From positions 1 through 5,332 of the forward strand of contig JAUUYI010000176.1 in NCBI GenBank assembly GCA_030590525.1: a DNA stretch of 5,332 bases, in the 5' to 3' direction. Positions 1 to 5,332 of this stretch are shown one piece after another. Below the pieces are notes generated by a model. It made no database searches. It was not told where the DNA came from and worked only from the letters and a program-made list of their open reading frames with translations. Position numbers and translations under genes: made by a program. Source of the stretch: Sedimenticola sp. (GTDB lineage: Bacteria; Pseudomonadota; Gammaproteobacteria; Chromatiales; Chromatiaceae). Each line of letters begins with the position of its first letter. The stretch's first letter is position 1.

Positions 1-2
1 GA

Positions 3-92
3 TATTTTACTGACAGAGAGATTGGGGTCATTATTCTCTCTCTGTCGGGTACTTATGCTCTCTTCGCCCATGGGATTTCTCTGTTGGGATAA
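3..92 (+). CDS. Possible C-terminal fragment of an unidentified membrane protein
   Basis: One plus-strand frame is open from the left edge to a TAA at 90-92 and gives about 29 residues. It begins with a charged patch (TDRE), continues as a mostly hydrophobic stretch (GVIILSLSGTYALFAHG) and ends ISLLG. That would suit the last membrane segment of a transporter or antiporter, but it is too short to assign to a family. If real, the gene converges on gltS, with 48 nt between the two stop codons. Two other readings compete. A second plus-strand frame is open to a TGA at 97-99, and a minus-strand ATG at 69-71 (MGEESISTRQ) stays open to the edge with only a weak ribosome binding site. Only the sequence left of the window can decide between them. 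Confidence 0.22.
   Translation, partial: YFTDREIGVIILSLSGTYALFAHGISLLG
12..46. repeat. Inverted repeat, 10-bp perfect arms
   Basis: The arm GACAGAGAGA at 12-21 is the exact reverse complement of TCTCTCTGTC at 37-46, separated by 15 nt. No run of T follows on either strand, so it does not look like an intrinsic terminator. It lies inside the possible coding fragment at the left edge and may be only a chance CT/GA-rich match. Confidence 0.5.
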
Positions 93-95
93 CGC

Positions 96-117
96 CTGAA
101 AAGAAGGATGTTTTCAG
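96..117. terminator. Weak hairpin just downstream of gltS
   Basis: CTGAAAA at 96-102 pairs with TTTTCAG at 111-117 around an 8-nt loop. It lies 24 nt beyond the gltS stop codon, and directly after the stop of the possible convergent fragment at the left edge. That is the right place for a shared terminator between converging genes. The stem is short and AT-rich and has no separate U tract, so terminator function is only a positional guess. Confidence 0.25.
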
Positions 118-140
118 TCAACTTCGGTTCGATCAGACGC

Positions 141-1364
141 CTAAAAATTCGTCAGGAAGAAAGGGATCAGTAGTGCGTTAACCAGATCTATAAAGAAGGC
201 GCACACCAGGGGGACGATGATGAAAGCAAGGTGAGATGCTCCGTAGCGTTGAGTCACCGCGGACATGTTGACCATCGCCGTCGGTGTGGAGCCGAGTGAG
301 ATTCCGCCAAAGCCGGCCGAGACCACCGCTGCGTCATAGTTCTTTCCCATGGCCGGAAAGATAATGAAGATGTTCACCAGTACAGCCACCAGTAATTGGA
401 TCGCGAGAATAGTGAATATCGGGGCAGCCAGGTCGATCAAGGTCCATAGTTGCATGCTCATTAGAGACATCGCCAGAAAAGTACCCAGCGAGATCTCTGC
501 GATCAGCGCCATGGCGGGCGTGCGTGTCGGCCAGTGGGTGCCAGTGATTCGCGGGAATTTTTTTGGGATAAGATTTGTGAGCATGATGCCTGCGAACAGG
601 CAGGTTACGAACAGGGGGAGCTTGAGTCCCATCTCGGCGATACCCTCATTGAGCAGCATCCCTATGATGGCGCTGATGTGGATGGCGAGAATGGCATCGA
701 GGAAGTCCAGATGGCCGATGCCCTCTTTTTTCTGTGTATCGGAAAGGCCTACGTCCTGGACCTCCTGCTTCTCTGGCGTCAGCTTATGGCGATTGATCAG
801 GAACTTGGCAATGGGACCGCCGGTGAGACTCGCCAGAATCAGGCCGAATGTGGCGCAGGCGATACCGATCTCCATAGCGTTTGACACGTTATAATCCGCG
901 GCGATGTCGGGTGCCCAGGCAATGGCTGTGCCGTGGCCACCGATCAGCGATACCGTACCGCCCAGCATGCCTACTGCCGTGGGCAGGTCGAAGAGGGCTG
1001 CCACCGAAATTCCGGTGAGGTTCTGCACAAACATGTAGGCGATGGTAATGGTCAGCAGGATGACTAACGGCTTGCCGCCTGAAAGCAGATCCTGCAAGCT
1101 GGCATTGATACCGATGGTGGTAAAGAAATAGACCAGCAGGATGTCCCGGGCCGCTAGTTCGAATTCAACCTCGATACCGGATGTCGCGTAAACCAGCCCG
1201 AACAGGATCGAGAACAGTAGCCCGCCTGTAACCGGCTCAGGAATGCTGAACTCACGCAAGATACCGACGGCATCATTTAGCCGCTTGCCCGCGAATAGTA
1301 CGATGATGCCCAGGGTTACTGCCATGAAGGATCCCACATGTAGAACACCATCTTGTATTTCCAT
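141..1364 (-). CDS. gltS: Sodium/glutamate symporter GltS
   Basis: This encodes an inner-membrane carrier of the glutamate:Na+ symporter (ESS) family, which takes up glutamate with sodium. The 407-residue product is close to the E. coli GltS length (about 401) and is recognisable throughout. Landmarks are the N-terminal IPEPVTGGLL (41-50), FFTTIGINASL (80-90), GGHGT at 142-146 in the first half, and GKNYDAAVVSAGFGG followed by LGSTPTAMVNM (340-367) in the second. The last two correspond to the repeated re-entrant-loop regions of this inverted-repeat fold. Hydrophobic segments run through the protein, broken by a polar cytoplasmic loop at about 190-220. The open frame extends 68 codons further upstream, but that part overlaps the GGDEF-EAL gene and is not GltS-like. 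The ATG at 1364 is chosen because homology starts there and an AGAGGT lies 7 nt before it. It sits 46 nt after the GGDEF-EAL stop on the same strand, so co-transcription is likely. No truncation or missing motif was seen. Confidence 0.95.
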   Translation of the reverse strand: MEIQDGVLHVGSFMAVTLGIIVLFAGKRLNDAVGILREFSIPEPVTGGLLFSILFGLVYATSGIEVEFELAARDILLVYFFTTIGINASLQDLLSGGKPLVILLTITIAYMFVQNLTGISVAALFDLPTAVGMLGGTVSLIGGHGTAIAWAPDIAADYNVSNAMEIGIACATFGLILASLTGGPIAKFLINRHKLTPEKQEVQDVGLSDTQKKEGIGHLDFLDAILAIHISAIIGMLLNEGIAEMGLKLPLFVTCLFAGIMLTNLIPKKFPRITGTHWPTRTPAMALIAEISLGTFLAMSLMSMQLWTLIDLAAPIFTILAIQLLVAVLVNIFIIFPAMGKNYDAAVVSAGFGGISLGSTPTAMVNMSAVTQRYGASHLAFIIVPLVCAFFIDLVNALLIPFFLTNF

Positions 1365-1371
1365 ATTTGAT

Positions 1372-1377
1372 ACCTCT
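1372..1377 (-). promoter_or_regulatory. Ribosome binding site of gltS
   Basis: On the minus strand AGAGGT lies 7 nt before the ATG at 1362-1364. It is the best Shine-Dalgarno match near any start in this window, and it fixes the gltS start against the longer open frame upstream. Confidence 0.75.
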
Positions 1378-1410
1378 TGAATTACGAATAAAGCCTTGCA
1401 GTTGTCGATG

Positions 1411-3495
1411 CTACCGTATCGGATGCTGGCTGGGATGTACCTTGGTGCCGAATCGTTGCTGTATTCTGTCCGCAGACATGGGGCGGCCGTAGAGGAAGCC
1501 CTGCACCTGATCACACTTGTGACCTCGCAGAAACTGTTCCTGGGCTTCGTTCTCGACACCCTCGGCAATGACCGTCAGTTGCAGGCCCTTGCCCATGGCG
1601 ATGATTGCACGCGCTATGGCCGCATCATTGGGATCCTGGTCCAGGTCGCGAACAAAGGAGCGGTCGATCTTCAGCTTGTCAATCGGCAGCTGTTTCAGGT
1701 AACTCAGGGAAGAGTAGCCAGTACCGAAGTCGTCGATCGCCAGGTGTGTGCCAAGCTCCCGCAGACCTTTTAACGTCTCTATCGAGGGCTCCGCCTCCTT
1801 CATGATAAAGTTTTCACTGATCTCCAGTTCCAGCCACTCCGGGCGACATTCGGTCTCCTGCAGTATTTTGCGTACCCGTTCCACCAGATCCCCCCTACGG
1901 ATCTGTTTCCCGGATACATTGACAGCTACCTGCTGTAACTCCAACCCCGAAGAACTGTACCACTGTTGCATCTGGCGGCAGGCGGTTTTGAGTACCCACT
2001 CACCAATCTGAATGATCAGCCCGGACTCTTCCGCTACCGGCAGGAATCGGCTGGGTGGCAGCAGCCCCAGTTTTGGATGGTCCCAGCGTATCAACGCCTC
2101 AACCCCTGTGATGGTGCCATCGATCAGGGAGATCTGTGGCTGGTAATAGACAATGAATTCCTCCTGATCCAGGGCTTGACGCAGGCTGCCTTCCAGTAGT
2201 ACCCGATCATAGGAGGTAACGGTCAGATCCCGGGTGTAAAACACGCAGTTACTCCTGCCTTTCTCTTTGGCCCGGTACATGGCAGCATCCGCATTCTTCA
2301 GCAGCGTCTCGCTATCTCTCCCGTCATGAGGGAAAAGGCTGACGCCAATGCTGGTGCTTACGAAAAGGGCCTGTCCCTGGACCTCGTAGCGGGTCCCCAG
2401 GGCCTCCATCAGCTTTTGGGCCAGGTGGGTGACTTCCTCGCTGCTGCTGATCTGCTCGATAACCACTACAAACTCGTCACCACCCAGTCGGGCAACGGTA
2501 TCATTCTCGCGGACACAGTTGAGCAGCCGTTCACCCACCATGGCCAGCAATCTGTCACCGGTGGCGTGACCCAGGCTGTCGTTGATGTGCTTGAAGTGGT
2601 CCAGATCGAGAAACAACACCGCGACCTGGCTTCCGGTGCGGTGGGCGCGCTCGATGGTATGCCTCAGCCTTGCATCCAGCAGCAGCCGGTTGGGCAGGCT
2701 GGTCAGGGAGTCATGGTGAGCCTGGTGTTTCAGGTTACCCTCTGCACGCTTGCGTTCGATAATCTCGTTTTCCAGATTTCGGTTGATCATCAACAACTGT
2801 TTGGTGCGTTTCTTTACCAACTCTTCGAGTTCTTCACCATGTTTTTCCAACATATTCTGCGCGGCTTTACGTTGATCGATCTCGTCGTTCAGTGTCGAAA
2901 TCAGAACCCGGTTCTGATCCTGCAGTTCCAGAGTGTGCAGCAGATGCCTGTTTGTGTTTCTACCGGTTGCAGAGATGAGCAGGGTATAGATGGAGACTCC
3001 CAGGGCGAGCATTATGCTAAGAAACTCCCCTTTCGTCAGGAGCACGATGATGACGGCGATGGCCGGAGGGAGGATATAGGCAAAAAAAGCGGGCAGCAGC
3101 GCCGAGAGGACGGGTACTGCTGCGGCAGCGAGGCCGAAGATGATCATCAGACCCATACTCAGTACGATGATGTCATCATGGAAGAAGATGAACAGCGCCA
3201 CCCCCCCCCAGGCGATACCAGTCAGCAGGGTTGTGCCGACATAGAGCGAGGCCCAGCGACTGGCCGGGAGTCTGCTGGCGTGCTCCCGGTGCAGCTTCCA
3301 GAGAACCAGGCGGGCTGCCGCCGTGGAGAGGATGCTTACCCACCAGATCAGCAGTTGGCCAGGCTCTATCCGTGCATAGAAAAGGAGGGCAAACAGCAGT
3401 GCGGCCCCGATGACAGTGATGTTGGCGGACAACGAATTATCGTAGAGCAGTTTTACCTGCCCGTCGATAAATCTGCCGGTAAAAGGCCGTTTCAT
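1411..3495 (-). CDS. Membrane-anchored GGDEF-EAL cyclic-di-GMP synthase/phosphodiesterase
   Basis: This 694-residue protein is predicted to make and break cyclic di-GMP at the inner membrane. Residues 23-175 hold about six hydrophobic segments, a MASE-like sensor of no family I can name. A probable coiled coil at 185-255 (ELEELVKKRTKQ, NEIIERKRAE) links it to the enzymatic part. The GGDEF domain (about 258-420) has D297, N305 and D314 at the metal and base-binding positions, the intact motif GGDEF at 338-342, and the inhibitory I-site RxxD at 329-332. The EAL domain (about 433-680) has EAL at 466-468, N526, E558, D588-D589, K609, E645 and QGF at 665-667, so every usual catalytic residue is present. 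Both activities are therefore possible; which dominates cannot be read from sequence. The ATG at 3495 is preceded in frame by a TAG, which with the base before it forms CTAG at the end of a foldback element. The frame cannot extend further, and only a weak AGG lies about 7 nt upstream. A few original N-terminal residues could have been lost. gltS follows 46 nt downstream. Confidence 0.93.
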   Translation of the reverse strand: MKRPFTGRFIDGQVKLLYDNSLSANITVIGAALLFALLFYARIEPGQLLIWWVSILSTAAARLVLWKLHREHASRLPASRWASLYVGTTLLTGIAWGGVALFIFFHDDIIVLSMGLMIIFGLAAAAVPVLSALLPAFFAYILPPAIAVIIVLLTKGEFLSIMLALGVSIYTLLISATGRNTNRHLLHTLELQDQNRVLISTLNDEIDQRKAAQNMLEKHGEELEELVKKRTKQLLMINRNLENEIIERKRAEGNLKHQAHHDSLTSLPNRLLLDARLRHTIERAHRTGSQVAVLFLDLDHFKHINDSLGHATGDRLLAMVGERLLNCVRENDTVARLGGDEFVVVIEQISSSEEVTHLAQKLMEALGTRYEVQGQALFVSTSIGVSLFPHDGRDSETLLKNADAAMYRAKEKGRSNCVFYTRDLTVTSYDRVLLEGSLRQALDQEEFIVYYQPQISLIDGTITGVEALIRWDHPKLGLLPPSRFLPVAEESGLIIQIGEWVLKTACRQMQQWYSSSGLELQQVAVNVSGKQIRRGDLVERVRKILQETECRPEWLELEISENFIMKEAEPSIETLKGLRELGTHLAIDDFGTGYSSLSYLKQLPIDKLKIDRSFVRDLDQDPNDAAIARAIIAMGKGLQLTVIAEGVENEAQEQFLRGHKCDQVQGFLYGRPMSADRIQQRFGTKVHPSQHPIR
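3201..3209 (-). repeat. Nine-base homopolymer G tract inside the GGDEF-EAL gene
   Basis: The plus strand reads nine consecutive C, so the coding strand has G9 spanning W96, G97, G98 and the first base of V99 in the third hydrophobic segment. Gain or loss of one base by slippage would shift the frame before the coiled coil, GGDEF and EAL domains and abolish them. The tract is in frame in this assembly. Confidence 0.9.
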
Positions 3496-3663
3496 CTAGG
3501 AGCCTGTCGGACTTAGGGGATCGTTGCGAGGGAAAGCCATTTTGAGTCCATTTTTTCGGTCATTTGAGGCGAATAGTTATTCATATTTAACGAGAATGAG
3601 CGGAAGAATGGGTCAAAAGGGCTTTTCCACAGTAGATTCATCCTAAGTCGGACAGGCTCCTAG
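3496..3663. mobile_element. 168-bp foldback MITE-like element
   Basis: The 22-bp ends, at 3496-3517 and 3642-3663, are inverted repeats matching at 21 of 22 positions, with core GAGCCTGTC and GACAGGCTC. The inverted similarity continues inwards at lower identity. For example, AAAGCCATTTTGAG on the left resembles the complement of CAAAAGGGCTTTT on the right, so almost the whole element can fold into one long imperfect hairpin with an AT-rich centre near 3575-3590. Both ends carry CTAG, which is self-complementary and could be either a target duplication or part of the terminus. The element has no open frame of its own and is far too short for a transposase, so it would need one in trans. The terminus type resembles those of some IS families, but I cannot assign one. 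It separates the GGDEF-EAL start codon from all native upstream sequence. Confidence 0.8.
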
Positions 3664-3675
3664 GAGCCTGTCCGA
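3648..3675. repeat. Perfect 28-bp palindrome at the junction of two element ends
   Basis: TCGGACAGGCTCC at 3648-3660, the central TA at 3661-3662 and the reverse-complementary arm at 3663-3675 form a perfect palindrome. It arises where the right end of the 168-bp element meets another copy of the same terminus pointing the other way. The last 15 bases (3661-3675) match the right terminus exactly in inverted orientation, and the sequence diverges after that. Confidence 0.9.
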
Positions 3676-3742
3676 GAATAGAAGCCGATCGATTGTACAG
3701 GAGCGACAAACCGGTCAACCACCATAATCTGACAGCCTCCTG
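3661..3742. mobile_element. Second, degenerate foldback element (about 82 bp)
   Basis: The left end (3661-3681) starts with the same TAGGAGCCTGTC as the neighbouring 168-bp element. The right end (3722-3742, ending GACAGCCTCCTG) is its inverted counterpart with 15 of 21 matches. Weaker inverted similarity continues inside, where GCCGATCGATT resembles the complement of AACCGGTCAAC with 7 of 11 matches. The arms are more diverged than those of the neighbour, which suggests an older copy, or an internally deleted relative, next to which the longer element inserted. It contains no gene. The right boundary is uncertain because the terminal match is imperfect. Confidence 0.45.
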
Positions 3743-3759
3743 GGGGATCGCTGCAAGGG
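3743..3759 (+). repeat. 17-bp fragment similar to the interior of the foldback element
   Basis: GGGGATCGCTGCAAGGG here matches GGGGATCGTTGCGAGGG at 3516-3532, just inside the left terminus of the 168-bp element, at 15 of 17 positions and in the same orientation. It directly follows the second foldback. It may be a remnant of a third copy, or sequence that belongs to a longer parent element. Confidence 0.45.
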
Positions 3760-3761
3760 GA

Positions 3762-3790
3762 TTGTACATTCCTGGGCATTGTTCTATTAT
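3762..3790 (+). promoter_or_regulatory. Candidate sigma-70 promoter upstream of miaB
   Basis: TTGTAC at 3762-3767 and TATTAT at 3785-3790 are separated by 17 nt. The -10 matches the consensus at five of six positions, while the -35 is weak. The site heads an AT-rich stretch (3781-3840) and points toward miaB. If it is used, the transcript would carry a leader of nearly 300 nt. No better promoter was found closer to the gene. Confidence 0.35.
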
Positions 3791-4089
3791 CTCTCACTAT
3801 ATTACAACAACTTGATATATAACTATATTTATTGGTTTTTGTGCGGCGTGGAGGGATACTGAGCGTCGCGCGAGGCAAGGCCGACCCTGGGTCTTCTGCG
3901 CTTATGGCATTGTGACCTCCGTCCAGGGGAGATGCCGAGGCCGTAAGGATAAAAAAGCAGGCATAAACAGGCCTATAGTCAGGGGTATACCGGGCTTGCC
4001 TTTGATTACAGGCCCCGTTACTGGTTGGCAACAGTCAGCATAGGATGTAATCTGGCAGACTTTTTAGCAATTTATTTTCGCATTTTCTC
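3791..4089 (+). other. Non-coding leader region before miaB, no gene recognised
   Basis: About 300 bp lie between the candidate promoter and the miaB ATG. The first 50 bp are AT-rich and the rest is of normal composition. A modest hairpin is possible where GGCAT near 3906 can pair with ATGCC near 3932, with an inner CCTC/GGGG pairing. No riboswitch, tRNA or intrinsic terminator was recognised, and there is no consensus c-di-GMP aptamer. A minus-strand open frame of 123 codons crosses this region and the second foldback element, but it has no recognisable domain and is not called as a gene. Confidence 0.5.
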
Positions 4090-5332
4090 ATGGCAGGCAA
4101 ACTTTATATCAGGACTTTTGGTTGTCAGATGAACGAATACGATTCTGCCAAAATGGCAGAGGTATTGCGTGAGTCCCATGGGATGGAGTTGACCGAACGG
4201 CCGGAAGATGCGGATCTGCTACTGCTGAATACCTGCTCCATACGGGAGAAGGCCCAGGAAAAGGTGTTTTCCCAGCTTGGGCGCTGGCGTCCCTGGAAGC
4301 AGCAGCGGCCGGATCTGGTCATCGGTGTTGGCGGTTGCGTCGCCAGCCAGGAGGGGGATGCGATCCGGCAGCGGGCCCCGTTCGTCGATCTGGTGTTCGG
4401 GCCTCAGACGTTGCACCGGCTGCCACAAATGCTGGATCTGGTTCGACAGCAGCGGCAGCCAGTGGTGGATGTCTCGTTCCCTGAGATCGAGAAGTTCGAT
4501 TGCCTGCCGGAGCCCCGATCTGATGGGCCCAGCGCTTTCGTCTCGGTGATGGAGGGCTGTTCCAAGTATTGCACCTATTGTGTGGTGCCCTACACCCGTG
4601 GTGAGGAGATAAGCCGCCCATTCGATGACGTCATTGCCGAGGTGGCCTCACTGGCGCGACAGGGGGTGCGGGAGGTGAACCTGCTGGGGCAGAACGTCAA
4701 CGCCTATTGTGGTGCCATGGACGATGGAGTGAGTGCCGATCTGGCACTGTTGATCCAGTACGTGGCTGCGATCGAGGGTATCGACCGGATCCGTTTCACC
4801 ACTTCCCACCCGTTGGAATTTTCAGAAAATCTGATTGCGGCCTATGCAGAGGTGCCGGAGCTTGTGAGTCACCTGCATCTGCCGGTGCAGAGCGGCTCAG
4901 ATCGGATCCTTAGGCTGATGAAACGGGGTCATACGGCCTGGGATTACAAGCAGAAGATCAAGCGCCTGCGGCAAGTCAGGCCGGAGATCAGCATATCCTC
5001 TGACTTCATCGTTGGTTTCCCTGGTGAGACAGAGGCAGACTTCATGCGCACGATGGAGCTGATCGAGGAGATCGGTTTCGACCACTCCTTCAGTTTCATC
5101 TACAGTGCCCGTCCGGGGACGCCGGCGGCAGAACTGGCAGATGAGCTCCCCATTGCTGTAAAACAGGAACGGCTGAGCCGGCTGCAACGGGCGATCGGCA
5201 ACAACGCCCAGCAGATCAGCCGGCAGATGGTGGGCAGGGTGGAGCGGGTGCTGGTGGAACGTCCCGCCCGTAAGCACTCGGGACAGCTGGCTGGCCGTAC
5301 CGGGAATAACCGGGTGGTCAACTTCGATGGCC
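4090..5332 (+). CDS. miaB: tRNA-2-methylthio-N6-dimethylallyladenosine synthase MiaB (3' end cut by window)
   Basis: MiaB is a cytosolic radical-SAM methylthiotransferase. It adds a methylthio group to N6-isopentenyladenosine at position 37 of tRNAs reading codons that start with U, acting after MiaA. The 414 visible residues cover the N-terminal MTTase domain (about 4-105) with cluster-binding cysteines C12, C49 and C83, in [18 protein letters not shown] and GGCVASQEG. The radical-SAM domain (about 147-370) carries CSKYCTYC with C157, C161 and C164, which bind the second 4Fe-4S cluster and SAM. Further family motifs are [25 protein letters not shown] and [10 protein letters not shown]. The C-terminal TRAM RNA-binding domain starts near 375 and is cut by the window edge. 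E. coli MiaB has 474 residues, so a few dozen are missing. The ATG at 4090 matches the family N-terminus and an in-frame TAA lies at 4048-4050. No Shine-Dalgarno is visible: the 30 nt before the ATG are mostly T and A. Confidence 0.97.
   Translation, partial: MAGKLYIRTFGCQMNEYDSAKMAEVLRESHGMELTERPEDADLLLLNTCSIREKAQEKVFSQLGRWRPWKQQRPDLVIGVGGCVASQEGDAIRQRAPFVDLVFGPQTLHRLPQMLDLVRQQRQPVVDVSFPEIEKFDCLPEPRSDGPSAFVSVMEGCSKYCTYCVVPYTRGEEISRPFDDVIAEVASLARQGVREVNLLGQNVNAYCGAMDDGVSADLALLIQYVAAIEGIDRIRFTTSHPLEFSENLIAAYAEVPELVSHLHLPVQSGSDRILRLMKRGHTAWDYKQKIKRLRQVRPEISISSDFIVGFPGETEADFMRTMELIEEIGFDHSFSFIYSARPGTPAAELADELPIAVKQERLSRLQRAIGNNAQQISRQMVGRVERVLVERPARKHSGQLAGRTGNNRVVNFDG

Noticed and set aside
349..894. 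Plus-strand open frames antisense to gltS
   Set aside because: They lie wholly within a clearly recognisable GltS gene, have no domain signature and no ribosome binding site worth noting.
1365..1568. N-terminal extension of gltS by 68 residues
   Set aside because: It overlaps the end of the GGDEF-EAL gene, is not GltS-like, and a good ribosome binding site supports the internal ATG at 1364.
2326..3516. A 396-codon open frame on the plus strand, antisense to the GGDEF-EAL gene and running into the foldback element
   Set aside because: The opposite strand encodes a full, motif-complete GGDEF-EAL protein. The antisense product is glutamine- and acid-rich with no recognisable domain, as expected of a complement-strand shadow.
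3660..4031. A 123-codon minus-strand open frame upstream of miaB
   Set aside because: Its C-terminal part is made of the second foldback element. Composition is rich in P, S, R and C with no recognisable family, and no supported start, so it is probably chance.
3841..4089. A c-di-GMP riboswitch in the leader before miaB, tempting because of the neighbouring GGDEF-EAL gene
   Set aside because: The conserved GEMM core sequences and paired helices were not found on the plus strand.
4125..5321. Several short minus-strand and plus-strand frames within miaB
   Set aside because: All overlap the strongly supported MiaB reading frame and show no independent coding signal.

Overview
The window reads as chromosomal DNA of a gammaproteobacterium with moderate GC, possibly a sulfur-oxidising or Chromatiales-like lineage. 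The phylum-level call rests on the MiaB sequence and its E. coli-like cysteine spacing, and on the GltS and GGDEF-EAL protein types. The finer placement is a guess that the sequence does not settle.

Layout, left to right. Positions 1-140 hold a possible C-terminal fragment of an unknown plus-strand gene and two small inverted repeats. On the minus strand lies a complete sodium/glutamate symporter gene (gltS, 141-1364). It is preceded 46 nt upstream by a complete membrane-bound GGDEF-EAL cyclic-di-GMP signalling gene (1411-3495), also on the minus strand, so the two probably form a transcription unit. A 594-nt intergenic region (3496-4089) follows, and then miaB on the plus strand starts at 4090 and runs off the right edge.

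The intergenic region is the unusual part. It starts with a 168-bp foldback element whose 22-bp terminal inverted repeats match at 21 of 22 positions. The element ends one base before the ATG of the GGDEF-EAL gene, so the start codon sits directly against it. Its other end meets a further copy of the same terminus in opposite orientation, which makes a perfect 28-bp palindrome. That copy belongs to a second, shorter and more degenerate foldback of about 82 bp, followed by a 17-bp piece resembling the interior of the first element. Together they look like a small cluster of nested or tandem MITE-type elements, with no transposase in the window. The remaining ~330 bp upstream of miaB contain an AT-rich stretch with a plausible sigma-70 promoter and a long leader of no recognised function.

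All three main genes look intact where visible. GGDEF and EAL catalytic residues are all present, as is the inhibitory RxxD site, so the protein could both make and degrade c-di-GMP. One further oddity is a run of nine G (coding strand) in its membrane domain, which could be a slippage site upstream of both enzymatic domains. No CRISPR array, rRNA, tRNA, phage gene or obvious defence system was seen.
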